Of a stretch of DNA of 64,000 nt, positions 11,715-22,239 are shown piece by piece. Each line of letters opens with the position of its first letter. Position 1 is the stretch's first letter. Under the pieces are notes generated by a model that did not search any database, was not told where the DNA came from, and saw only the letters and a list, made by a program, of their open reading frames with translations. This DNA comes from Artemisia argyi (lineage: Eukaryota > Streptophyta > Magnoliopsida > Asterales > Asteraceae), in contig CM060698.1 in the NCBI GenBank assembly GCA_030686995.1, positions 137,707,606 through 137,771,605 on the forward strand. The letters are read 5' to 3'. A program made the translations under genes and the position numbers.

Positions 11715-12082
11715 AAACAATAGATCGGATTGAAGCAAGCAAACATAATATAATAAGCAGTAATCAATATATGTGTAACATACAGTAACATTTAGGACCT
11801 GCATGTTTGCTTGTTTCTGTTGACGCCAAAAGTCATAGTCCAAGCTTTTAGTATACGAAAATAAACATAGCAAAAAACCAAGCCATATTTTTAGCATCAT
11901 TTGATTTACGTTATCCGATTATATGGCCCAATAAACTAATCTTTATTAGTTTTTCTATATTTGTTTGGAATTAGTAAAAGACATTCTTTTTAGTCTATTG
12001 TCTACACATAATTTGTGACTATCCTCGTTTAAGTCTCTAGATCTATGAATTTTACTTCTGTTGTGGTTGGTGTATATTAGGC
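11715..12082. repeat. Duplicated non-coding block, copy 1
   Basis: Three segments recur downstream in the same order. The segment around GAAGCAAGCAAACATAAT (from ~11729) recurs at ~12126. The segment around GTTGACGCCAAAAGTCATAG (~11819-11975) recurs at ~12364-12510. The segment around ATCCTCGTTTAAGT (~11992-12082) recurs at ~12720-12800. It is non-coding. Confidence 0.8.
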
Positions 12083-12112
12083 CAAACTAGATTACATAGT
12101 GTATTTTTATCA

Positions 12113-12810
12113 TATAGATCGGATTGAAGCAAGCAAACATAATATAATAAGCGGTAATCAATATATGTGTAAAATAACATTTATAAGAGGATACCTCTGA
12201 GATTGCTTTCTTTATGATCCTCTCCTTTGTAAAAACAAGTGTGTTCAAACTTTGATTGATAAGATATGAAAGTTGTGAAGAAAAAATGAGTTTAAACTAT
12301 AACATACTTAATATATATTCTTTTTCAAATTTGATGGCTGTACCAAGGACCTACATGTTTCTGTTGACGCCAAAAGTCATAGTCCAAGCTTTTACTCGTA
12401 TTATATGAAAATAAACAAAAGCAAAAAGCCAAGCCATATTTTTGCACCATTTATCCGATTATATGGCCCAATAAACTAATCTTTATTAGTTTTTCTATAT
12501 ATGTTTGTATTAGAGGATAATCGGCCCAAACCCTGAACTTAGGGTCCATTAATGTTTAATCATATAATCTCTATATAATGTGCATGAATAATATTGATAA
12601 CCGACGGAGTTTCAATTGCCTATTGTGTTTTAATAATTCCTTAGAGGATAATCGACCCTAAGCCCACAGACCGGGCTTGGGCCGATTATCCTCTTGAAAT
12701 TATTAAAACACTTTCTTTTTAGTCTATTGTGTACACATAGTTTGTGATTATCCTCGTTTAAGTTTCTAGATCTATGAATTTTGTTTCTTTTGAGGTTGGT
12801 TTATATGAAA
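12113..12810. repeat. Duplicated non-coding block, copy 2
   Basis: This is a second copy of the 11.7-12.1 kb block with additional DNA between segments, including the foldback at 12626-12710. The part at 12180-12310 is related to 17040-17160, so the family has at least three members in this window. Confidence 0.75.
12626..12710. repeat. 85-bp foldback (hairpin) element
   Basis: The left arm (TGTTTTAATAATT... GAGGATAATCG) and right arm (CGATTATCCTC...AATTATTAAAACA) are inverted copies of ~38 bases around a short loop near ACAGACC. A direct copy of the inner arm (GAGGATAATCGGCCCAAA) also occurs at ~12514. Confidence 0.75.
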
Positions 12811-12819
12811 CTGATCACA

Positions 12820-13270
12820 TAACTGGACGCAATCCAAACATTTAGTTTTGACTGTTGCGAGAAGTCGTAATAATCAAAAAAATCAGTTTCAAAAGGCTTA
12901 TCAAAGACACCCCTAATGTAGTTCTACAGAATTGCCATAAATCGTACATTTTAAAAAATTAATACAAGCAAAGTGAAAATATAAAAAGTTCTTCACGACA
13001 TATTTCAACGTCAAGGAAACAGAATTTTTAGATTATTTAATAATCAACGGACCTCTTGGAATAAGTTATCATATCACTGGCTATGCTTTTGATGATTCTT
13101 TATTTATATCCATTTCCTTGTTTGCATATCTATGTGGCTATTGGATAGCCCTTCAAGTTCCATGTTATTAAATTCATGATTGATGCAAAGAAATTTGAAG
13201 CAATTTACTTCATATTTTGTGGAAATTGTCATGTTTGTTTGTTATGTATATTTCAATGAAATTGCTTGGT
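12820..13270. repeat. Degraded copy of the aconitase 3' flank
   Basis: This stretch aligns by eye with 19480-20020: shared phrases include CAGAATTGCCAT, AAAGAGTTCTTCAC (with changes), CAACGTCAAGGAAACA, GATTCTTTATTTATAT and GGCTATTGGATAGCC. It lacks the last-exon sequence seen at 19612-19686. Stops differ between copies, so it is not coding. Confidence 0.7.
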
Positions 13271-13289
13271 TTGTTCTCTTATGTGTTTT

Positions 13290-13440
13290 TATAATGGGAG
13301 GTGATTTACACACTCTCTAAATTAATTGACACATTTTAAATTAGAGTGTGTTGACATTTATATTTTCACATAGTGAAAATGTGTAAATTAATGCGAGGGT
13401 ATAATTGTCAACACACTCTAATTTAGAGTGTGCCGGGTGC
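13290..13440. mobile_element. Inverted-repeat block, possible MITE end
   Basis: TTAGAGTGTGTTGACA and TGTCAACACACTCTAA are inverted around 13340-13430. The left edge (GGGAGGTGATTTACACA) is repeated in inverse at 15743-15760, suggesting that 13.29-15.76 kb may once have been a single element. No TSD was identified. Confidence 0.4.
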
Positions 13441-13548
13441 ATTTGGTTTGTAGGTGGGATTGAAATTAGATTTGAATTTAGGAAAGATTTGAAAGAATTG
13501 GGGAATGAGAAAAAAATATAAATGAATTAAATATTATTATTTTAAAAA

Positions 13549-13576
13549 CTAGTTATAATACCTGTGCACGCACAGG
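13549..13576 (-). mobile_element. Helitron 3' terminus (minus strand)
   Basis: On the minus strand, CCTGTGCGTGCACAGG forms a 6-bp-stem hairpin, followed by TATTATAA and a terminal CTAG, with T as the next base. This is the canonical Helitron end (hairpin, CTRR, inserted between A and T). The body would lie to the right; its 5' end was not found. Confidence 0.65.
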
Positions 13577-13582
13577 GTTTTT

Positions 13583-14403
13583 AAAATTTTGATTTGATTA
13601 TGTATTATTATCGATTAAGAAATGAACCACTTAACATGTTTCAAATAGTTTTACTTAGTGGACTAAAGATAAAAAATCATATGTATATATGTTCTAATCT
13701 ACCTATTATTTTAGGAGAATGCTTTTGGATTAAAAATTATATTTTATTATTCAAGCAAAATCACATGATAATACTTGACTTGCATGAGATGTTAGTAATA
13801 TATGTTTTTAGTTTTGCAAACCTGTACTATCAATTTACGATGTGTTTTGTAATTGTGGTATTTCTTTTACTTATATTTTTGTTACGTAGTTTTTCTTTTT
13901 TTTTTTTTGATTTAGGAGGTGATTCTTATCAAATAAGGATTGTGATGCATGCATTTTTTTTATAATTTAAAGAAAACACCTTTTATATTAAAGAATTACT
14001 ATCTAACCGATGTGTTTTTGTTTGTTTTTTTAATAATTAGCTTTGTATAACGTTTTTAACTGATAGAGATATTGAGTTTGAGGTTAATATTGTTGTTTAA
14101 CTTTAACTATTAATATCATGTTGTAATGTACAAATTTAGTGGCACATAATGAGCGTTGATGAAGTTAAAATATGCTCCGTAAAGTTTTTAAAATGTTTTT
14201 ATGGATATCCATATATAAGTTTTAAATAATAATTTCATGAGTCGTTGTTATAAGTAGAATCGCGTATATTTTTTTTCATATCACAGTAACTCATGCTTAC
14301 CATTTGATATTTATATTCCCGTTACTAATAATTTAGCCGTATTTCAAATCCGTGTACGCATAAATTAAACTTTTATATAGTAACACGAGTCCTTATTTAA
14401 AAA
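13583..14403. other. AT-rich DNA, nothing coding recognised
   Basis: This stretch is probably part of the Helitron body if the end at 13549 is real. The longest open frame (13594-13965) is low-complexity with no domain. Confidence 0.4.
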
Positions 14404-14507
14404 ATATTCTAATGGATGAAAGTTTAAAACTAACATTAGTTTAAAAAATATTTAACGTATATTAAAACTAATTCGCATATTTACTAAATTTATTTTAATG
14501 GATGAAA

Positions 14508-14559
<52 letters not shown>

Positions 14560-15024
14560 ACTAACTTATTACACATGTAATTTTAAACAAAGTTAACATT
14601 ATAAAGTATAAGGGTATAAAGTGTAAGGGGTTAATTGTTTATTATTTAAAGTTATTAAAAAACATGGAGACTTATAATTTTACACTTAACTCTAATATAT
14701 TTAAAATTTAACCACTAAGGTTTTATTAATTACCTCCTCTTTTCTTAAGTTTTTATTTTCATAAATTTGACACCTATATTTTTATGTGTTTTTTTATCAA
14801 TCAAATTTATTAAAGTTTGACCAAAATCAATTTAATTTTGACTTTTTATTTGCCAATCATATTGCTTGATTTCGCTTATGTGTCAAAATCGAGCTCTCCT
14901 ATTGGTCCAATTTTTTTTTCAATGATAATATTCTAATGGATGAAAGTTTAAAACTAACATTAGTTTAAAAAATATTTAACGTATATTAAAACTAATTCGC
15001 ATATTTACTAAATTTATTTTAATG

Positions 15025-15065
<41 letters not shown>

Positions 15066-15446
15066 CTACTAACTTATTACTCATGTAATTTTAAACAAAG
15101 TTAACATTATAAAGTATAAGGGTATAAAGTGTAAGGGGTTAATTGTTTATTATTTAAAGTTATTAAAAAACATGGAGACTTATAATTTTACACTTAACTC
15201 TAATATATTTAAAATTTAACCAATAAGGTTTTATTAATTACCTCCTCTTTTGTTAAGTTTTTATTTTCATAAATTTGACACCTATATTTTTATGTGTTTT
15301 TTTATCAATCAAATTCTCCATCAAATTTATTAAAGTTTGACCAAAATCAATTTAATTTTGACTTTTTATTTGCCAATCATATTGCTTGATTTCGCTTATG
15401 TGTCAAAATCGAGCTCTCTTATTGGTCCAATTTTTTTTTTCAATGA
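14404..15446. repeat. Tandem duplication of a ~520-bp unit with poly-A tracts
   Basis: Copy 1 is ~14404-14927 and copy 2 ~14928-15446; the offset falls from 524 to 520. Each contains an A-run at the same place (14511-14555, 45 nt; 15025-15063, 39 nt), then near-identical sequence. Copy 2 carries a short insertion near 15312. It is non-coding. Confidence 0.9.
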
Positions 15447-15761
15447 GAAAGGTTTTGCAAAAATACTCCGAAATGATGTAATTCTTGTATTATATAAAAA
15501 ATAAGTGAGATATTATTAATATTATTTTAAGAATAAAAAAATATAAAATAATGTGGTCCCACATAAAAGAAAAAAAATAGAATCTCATTTGTTAATATCA
15601 CTCAAAGATGATAGTGGGAGTGAGAATGCATCTTTCATTGAAAATGGTAGGGCCGGAGAATCAAAAATAAACCAAACAAGTTATTTGATATTTCTTTTAT
15701 TCCATACCCACCCACACCCACATACCAAACGTGCCCTAAATGTGTAAATCACCTCCTTTTT
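15447..15761. other. Intergenic, nothing recognised
   Basis: AT-rich sequence with no gene. 15700-15760 is partly an inverted relative of 13290-13470 (TGTGTAAATCACCTCC; a weaker match around ACCAAACGTGCCCTA). Confidence 0.4.
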
Positions 15762-15910
15762 CAAAGGGAGATGATTGGCACACTCCATTTTTTGATTGGG
15801 ACACTCATATGTACAACCGGTTAAAGCAGTGTGCATCCACAGTACAACAGTTTAATGCATACGAAAGAGTGTCCTAATAAAAAACTAGAGTGTGCAAATC
15901 ATTTCCCTTT
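15762..15910. mobile_element. Short MITE with ~27-bp terminal inverted repeats
   Basis: Left end GGGAGATGATTGGCACACTC and the inverse of the right end, GGGAAATGATTTGCACACTC, match at 18 of 20 positions and continue into a T-run. Element length is ~150 bp. Target duplications are not clear and it is non-coding. Confidence 0.65.
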
Positions 15911-16093
15911 TTCAAATGTTCTTAAAGCAAAAGACTTGGTTGTTGATAGTAGGGTAGCAAATATGCGGTTGACCATATGCTCGAGTGAGCTGGGATAAAT
16001 CGCTTTTGGGTTTTGGCCACTTGCAAAAATTGTAAATAGTTACACTAATAATAGTATTCATTATTGAATAAACCGAGACGTGAAGTCTTGTTG

Positions 16094-16096
<3 letters not shown>

Positions 16097-16178
<82 letters not shown>
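16097..16178. repeat. (AT)n microsatellite
   Basis: About 40 uninterrupted AT units. The open frames across it (Tyr-Ile repeats) are artefacts. Confidence 0.95.
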
Positions 16179-16179
<1 letters not shown>

Positions 16180-16182
<3 letters not shown>

Positions 16183-16858
16183 AGCAACTTTTCATCCGCA
16201 CCTAAGATTCTCCTTTTTATTTATTTATTTATTTATTTTTGGGTAAAGAGTAACACTTGGGCGATCTTAAAATGTGTTCTTGAGTTACAAATTGAAAAGA
16301 AAGGAAATGTAATTTTTTTTTTTTTTTTTTCTAAAGTTAAATCGCTTTCTCATGTGATTTTAAAAATAACAAATCACATGTGATTTTTTACAGCGTAAAT
16401 TTCAAAGCTCCCGGAAAAATAGACAAAAAAATATAAGAAAAAGGTGCGTCGAAAATACATAGAAGTGTTAATCTATATTCTATAGAAAGATATTTTAATT
16501 CTCGTCGCGTTGGTATAATTCGTTTCACATAATAATTAACGATTTATAAAATATTTAATTTTTAAAAGAATGATGAAGTGAGTTTTGTTGATTTGATAAA
16601 TAAATTATCCGAATTTGTGAATTTAATCTTTAAAAGATTTGTGATTCGTGTTGAACTTTTTTCTTATCGATAAAAGGCAAATATAAGCAAATTAAACAAA
16701 GAAGAGTGATAAGTAATAAACTATCCTCCCTCCTATGAATCATATTCGCAGCCAACAAATCATTGCGATTAAAAGATGTTTAAGGAGTAGAACTATAGTA
16801 CTTTATAAACATATTATCCCTCCTATGAATCCAGCAATATATACTTAACAATCTTGAG
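16180..16858. other. Intergenic, nothing recognised
   Basis: Contains a TTTA run near 16215 and a T-run near 16312. CACATGTGATTTT and its near-inverse around 16351-16385 could form a small stem. No gene seen. Confidence 0.4.
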
Positions 16859-17165
16859 GTTTGTTCATCCATTCGAGTAATGATGAAGGGAATTAGTACG
16901 TGGATGGTGGATTATATCATTAAAAATGGTTATACAAGAAAATATAAGCAAGCAATATATTAACTAAAAAAATGGATCGTAACAAGCAAGCAAATATAAT
17001 ACAAGGAGTAATCAATATGTGAGCAAACTAATTTAAAGAAAAATACCGGTGGATTGTTTCCTTTTTTGATCCTTTCCTTCGTAAAGACAAGTGCTCAACC
17101 TTTGATGGATAGATGTGTAAGTTGTGAAGAAAAATAAGTTTAAGAGACAACCAATATATAAGAAC
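16859..17165. repeat. Third member of the 11.7-12.8 kb repeat family
   Basis: Shared phrases include AACAAGCAAGCAAATATAAT, TTTGATCCTTTCCTTCGTAA, ACAAGTG and AAGTTGTGAAGAAAAA, in the same order as 12113-12310. It is more diverged than copies 1 and 2. Confidence 0.6.
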
Positions 17166-17417
17166 AGCACATTATTTTAGACCACCCATACGACAAACCA
17201 ATTTATATAAATATTACATTTTCATATTTGATAGTGTGATACCACAGACCCACACGGTTATTACCTTTATAAAGGTGGGTGGTGACTTTTGACCCATAAA
17301 AATGTTGTCTAAAGTGATCTAGCACTTAAATTTACTTGAAATTTAATCCCATGCGTAGTCATATATATCAATCACATCCGTCGGATCTGGCAAAGGTTAG
17401 CCCATTGATGTTTGTAA

Positions 17418-19138
17418 GGCTTGTAATAGTGGTGATCTATATTGCATTATCTTTCCGGCTGCTAACTTAGCTTTCTCTCTCTTCAATCCATATGCACCTC
17501 TCTCATCACAGTGGCAACCCATATTGCATCATCTTTCTTTATTTTATTTAAAAAAAAATATATTTTTTAACACAAACACAAATTTTATTAATAAAACGTA
17601 AACATTACATAAACGAAACGATACGGAATTAACACATTACAATACTAAATTAAACGTAAATATTACTAAACATCACAGAAATTGCTAAAGATTCTTCAAA
17701 TGTATTTAAGGGATCGTGTGGTTGGTGGACCTCCTCTTCGAACCACGTAGGACATATCGCCCGCTGGTCGTCTTTTATGATCATATTATGTAATATGATA
17801 CATGTATATACAATATCTTTTAGATCAATTTTAAAAAAAAAAAAAACCCTTGAACCGGAACTTTAAGCATTTTTCACTTCCTCTTCAACACACCAAAAGC
17901 CCGTTCCACATCTTTCCTTGATGCTTCGTGCTTCCTCTTGTACAATAGTCTTTTATGATCATCCGTGAGAGGATTTGAAATGGACTTAATAAGAACGGAC
18001 CATTGTGGATATATCTCGTCAGTAAGATAATATCCCCTTTTGTATTGTACATCGTTTGCTTCGAATTCAAGGTCTGCTGCTCTCCCAGATCTGATATCAT
18101 TGAAGACAGGTGAACGACGTAAAACGTTTATGTCGTTATTTGCACCGGAAACACCAAAGAACGCATGCCAAATCCATAAATCTTGGGAAGCGGCCGCCTC
18201 CAATAAAATGAATGGATGTGGCCCATAATCACCTTTAGCATATTGACCTCTCAAACCGTTCGGGCAATTCTCCCACTCCCAACTTGTACAATCAATGCTT
18301 CCCATCATCCCAAGGAACCCATGCTTATGCTCGTGATGAGCATATAATCTTTCAAGGTCAGAATATGTGGGCTTTCGCAAATACTCAGTACCATATAACT
18401 CCATGATAACTTTGCAAAACGTACGGAGACATTGACGGGATGTTGTTACAGCTATTAGAATCTGGAACGGCCGCGTATCCCAATTGACGAATGGCTGTAG
18501 TACACTTGACCAATGGGCTAATACCAAGTACGCCCCTACAATCATTAGTTTGTTCAAAATAAGTAGAATGATCGGTTACCTCTCGAACAATTCGTGTGAA
18601 CAGTTCTCGGCTCATTCGGAAACGTCGACGGAATGTTAATTCATCGTGCAGCGGGTTTTTGCCGAAGTATGCATTCACTAACCGATTGTGTGCAGCAACA
18701 TGATCCCTAGGTATGTACCTTCTTGTAGGTTTTGGCTGATGTGCTTGATACGCGTTCCAAGCAAACACCGCAAACTCACTAAAACCTTCGTCGTCGTCAA
18801 CCAAACAAATACTCGTAGGACGACATGGACATGGTGAATGAATATTGATCATAATTTGTTTGAATTGTGTGTTTGAATGTGGGTTTAATGTTGGTATTTA
18901 TAGGATGAAAAGTGTTAATTTTTTTTTAAAAAAAAGTTTTTTTTTTTTTTTTTTTTTTAAATCCAAACGGTAATGTCAACATATATTCTTGTACAATATC
19001 GATTGGAAAGTCGACCCATATTGCAAACATGCTCCTCGCGATCGATTTCAACAATGCCACTAAGAGTGCCACGATCGATTTGTTAAATCGATCGATCGAT
19101 GCTCATGCTCGATATAATCCGACCCATTGTCACAAGCC
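17418..19138 (-). mobile_element. PIF/Harbinger DNA transposon
   Basis: The 1721-bp element is flanked by TAA at 17415-17417 and 19139-19141, the TWA target duplication expected for PIF/Harbinger. The termini GGCTTGT and ACAAGCC are inverted repeats that continue imperfectly for ~25 bases. A CCCATATTGCA phrase recurs near both ends. It carries a transposase remnant (next entry) and no MYB/SANT second gene, so it cannot be autonomous. Confidence 0.8.
17690..18852 (-). pseudogene. Harbinger-type transposase (DDE), frameshifted
   Basis: The N-terminal frame starts at 18852 and runs through FRRRFRMSRELFTRIV and GVLGISPLVKCTTAIRQLGY. Around 18450 the homology jumps frame, with a few residues lost, to TSRQCLRTFCKVI. 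The second frame gives the DDE domain: GMMGSIDCTSWEWENC (first D), QDLWIWHAFFGVSGANNDIN (second D) and RKDVERAFGVLKRK (E), ending in a stop at 17874. Homology resumes in 17690-17830 as VYTCIILHNMI. So there is one frameshift, a premature stop and a degraded C-terminus with an A-run at 17832. The family is the plant transposon protein/HARBI1 nuclease group. Confidence 0.9.
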
Positions 19139-19406
19139 TAACACAATGAGCCAAGATTGGTGTGAATATTCCAGTTCTTATCATGCCTACCTAGGCTAGA
19201 ATATCACATTGAGCAACATATTTATAGTCAATAACTCACAAACACATGTACTAATAAGTGATTCCAAAGTGTTTAATGTTAATAATGTGTCGATCCAATA
19301 CGCACTGATGTCATTCATTGTCAAAATCGCCAACTTAATAATTGGGACATGGTTACAGTATATCAAAGTGTTTAATATAATTAGGTTCTATAATGCTCGA
19401 TAACCA

Positions 19407-19686
19407 GGTCAAAGCCATGGAGGAAAACCAGTCTTGCTCCAGGCTCTGGAGTTGTTACAAAATACCGGGTAACCGAAATCAGTATCCAAACATTAAATCT
19501 TGATTATTGCAAGAAATTGTAATAATAAAAAAAAAAAAAAAAATAGTGTCAAAAGGTATACAAAGACTTCCTGTTTTCATATCTTAATCATTTGTGTTTG
19601 GTTTTATGCAGGTGGAATTGGCATATTTCAACCATGGTGCAATTCTTCCATATGTTATTCGACAACTCACTACACAAAAGAGATGA
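19407..19686 (+). pseudogene. Aconitate hydratase gene fragments (two exon scraps)
   Basis: 19411-19466 translates, after a frameshift, as KPWRKTSLAPGSGVVTKY, matching the conserved plant aconitase stretch around the KTSLAPGSGVVTKY core. 19612-19686 follows a proper acceptor (TTTTATGCAG) and translates as VELAYFNHGAILPYVIRQL plus five residues and TGA, matching the C-terminus of aconitase. The long region normally between them, including the other Fe-S cysteines and much of the protein, is missing. The aconitase assignment rests on remembered family sequence. It is a dead fragment, retaining one intron boundary and therefore DNA-derived rather than a processed retrocopy. Confidence 0.8.
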
Positions 19687-20060
19687 TGTAGATCTGCAGA
19701 ATTGCCATTGATTGTCCATTTTAATTATTTTGATTTGAGCAAAGTGAAAAGGATAAAGAGTTCTTCACAACAGGTATCAACGTCAAGGAAACATAATTTT
19801 CAGATTTGTTGATAGTTAATAGACGAATAACTTATCATGTCGCTCTCTACGGAAGCTTTTGCTGATTCTTTATTTATATTGGTTTCCTTATTTACAATTT
19901 TAGTTGGCTATTGGATAGCCGAGCTCATGCATGTATTTAGTCTCGTGATTGATGCAAAGAAAATTGAAGCGGTGTATCTCACTGAAATGCTTGGTTTGTT
20001 CTGTTATGTGTTGATTCACATGTTTTGCGAAAATGGTTAGTTGTTTAGTATGTTTAAGTG
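19687..20060 (+). repeat. Aconitase 3' flank, duplicated at 12.8-13.3 kb
   Basis: Follows the aconitase stop codon and aligns with 12900-13270. The open frame 19837-20040 inside it is not conserved in the other copy, so I treat the interval as 3' UTR/flank. It ends where LINE homology begins. Confidence 0.6.
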
Positions 20061-20064
20061 TCGG

Positions 20065-22239
20065 GTAAAACTTCTGTATGGGGATTTTCGTCCCATAAGT
20101 CTTATTGGGTGCTATTATAAAATTATCGCGACGGTGTTAGTGGAGAGAATGAAAAAGATGGGGTTTAGGAATAAGTGGTGTAAGTGTATTGAGAGTTGTC
20201 TACGTTCATCCACAATGTCAATCTTGGTAAACGGGTCACCAACAGAGGAGTTTTGTTTGGAAAGAGGGGTAAGATAAGGAGACCCGCTTTCGCCAAGGGC
20301 TGAGCATCGGGCCGGATCCCGACCCGACCCGTTTCGACTAATCTCGATCCCGAAAGTTATCTAAATCGTAATCCGAATACCGACTCGAAAGTAGTCAGTT
20401 TTTTGGCCCGTCCCGACCCATACCGAATTTTGAAAATGCTAAAAATCCATCCCGATTCCTGACCTGATAAGCTATTATTCGGTTTCAGGACTATCGGTTT
20501 ATGTCGGGATCGGGTCAGTTGTTGGGAGTCGGGCGGTTTTGCTCATCCCTACTTTCACCCTTTCTATTTATTTTAGCAACGGAAGGGCTTAATGGGATTG
20601 TAAAAGAAGCGATAGCTAAGGGTGTATTTAGAGGCGTTAAGATTGGTAGGAATAATGTTGTAGTATCTCATCTATAATATGCGGACAATACTATCTTTTT
20701 CGGGGAGTGGAACAAAGAGAACGCAAATGTTCTTATGTGTATTCTTAAATGTTTTGAGGAAGTATCCGATCTTCGAGTTAATTACAATAAGAGCAAACTA
20801 TATGGGGTTAGAGTAAATGAATTAGAATTGAGGAACATGGCAAGATGGATGAGATGTGGTGTTGGTGAGTTCCCTTTTACGTATTTGGGGCTGCCAAGTG
20901 GTGAAAATATGAGGAGGGTTGGGGCATGGAATACCGTGGTAGAAAAATTCAAAAATCGGTTGGCCAATTGGAAAGCAAAATAGATGTCGTTCGGGGGACG
21001 CTTAACATTGGTTAAATCGGTTCTAGGAAGCTTACCATTGTACTACTTTTTGATGTTCCGTGTACCTTTGAGTGTGATAAAACAACTTGAAAGATTGAGA
21101 AGAAAAAAATTTTGGGCGGGTTTGGGGATTGTAAAAAACTATCTTGGGTTAAATGGGAAAGGTTACTAGCCACACATGGGGATGGGGGGTTAAACATTGG
21201 GTCACTTCGGGGAAAAAATCTAGCACTTATGGGGAAATGGTGGTGGAGATTCAAAAAGGAGGGGGTCTTTGTGGGTTATAGTCATAAAAAGCATAAGTGG
21301 GGAAAGCGGGGGCCTCGGGGATATTAGGGGGGTTGGGGGTGGACGGGGGTTTGGGTGTGACATGATATCGTTAGGGTGGGGAGGAATTGGAAGGGCTAGG
21401 TATAGAGTTTATCTCTTCGTTTGTGGGGGAAGTAGGGAACGGTAACGATATCAGATTTTGGATTGATAAATGGGTGGGTGAGGTTAGGCTTTGTGATAGA
21501 TTTCCGAGGCTTTATCATCTAGATAAGAGTAAGGAAGGTAAGGTGGCGGAAAAAGGGGATTGGGTCGATGATGTTTGGCATTAGGAATGGGAATGGGTTA
21601 GAAATCTTAGAGGGAGTGTTTATAAGGATTTTAAGGACTTACAAGCTTGATTACAGAATGTTGTTATAAAGTATGATTGTAGGGATCGTTGGAGGTTGGC
21701 GCTTCAAGAAAATGGTGAATTCACGGTTAGAGATTTAACAAAGTTGGTGGAAGAGAAGACTATTTGCATAGTTAGTGGCGGTGAGGCGACAATTTGGAAC
21801 AAATGGGTGCCAAAAAGGGTCAATATATTCGTGTGGAGGGCGCTAATGCGTAGGCTTACGGTCCGTGAATAGTTAGATAAGAGGGGCATTGATTTGGATT
21901 CATTATTATGCCCTTCGTGCGGCGACGTGGTGGAATCGTGTTCTTGTTGTTTGGTCATGTGTAATTTTGCTATGAGCGTGTGGGAAAAAAATCTATAGTT
22001 GGTGGAAGATTGGGGTTGTGAGTGCGTCTAAAATGTGGCAAGCGGTGATTTGGACATCCATAAACTTTATTTGGAAAGAAAGAAATGCGCGAGTGTTTAA
22101 AGGAAAAGCTTCAAGTCTAAGCAAAATAGTCCAAGATATTCAACTCAAAAGTTTCGAGTGGATTGTGAGAAGATCCGGAAATAAAAGTGAGATTAATTGG
22201 CAACATTGGCTTTTTGATCCGGCTAAATGTCGTGTTTAA
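20065..22239 (+). pseudogene. L1-type LINE ORF2, 5'-truncated and dead
   Basis: The fragment starts inside the reverse transcriptase at DFRPISLIGCYYKII and then jumps, by a deletion, to MGFRNKWCKCIESCLRSS. After the nested MITE it shows the catalytic-loop region with YADN instead of YADD and a stop immediately before it. GEFPFTYLGLPSGENMRR and WKAK-stop-MSFGGRLTLVKSVLGSL follow, and the C-terminal WKERNARVF region ends at 22239. The endonuclease is absent. Many stops and frameshifts are present. This is the plant non-LTR RT family; 5' truncation is usual for LINE insertions. Confidence 0.9.
20295..20551. mobile_element. hAT-type MITE nested in the LINE
   Basis: The 257-bp insertion splits the conserved GDPLSP-F region of the LINE. 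It is flanked by CTTTCGCC (20287-20294) and CTTTCACC (20552-20559), an 8-bp target duplication with one difference. The ends are inverted: AAGGGCTGAGCA and the inverse of TGCTCATCCCTA. It is GC-rich and non-coding. Confidence 0.85.

Noticed and set aside
11643..11900. 85-codon minus-strand ORF upstream of the NLR
   Set aside because: It falls in the duplicated non-coding block, and the other copies do not keep the frame.
15912..16187. Open frame of Tyr-Ile repeats
   Set aside because: Produced entirely by the AT microsatellite; the same applies to frames at 36651-36947 and 58520-58792.
19837..20040. 67-codon ORF with hydrophobic segments
   Set aside because: The duplicated counterpart at ~13070-13270 has stops and shifts, so the frame is not conserved; it lies in the aconitase 3' flank.
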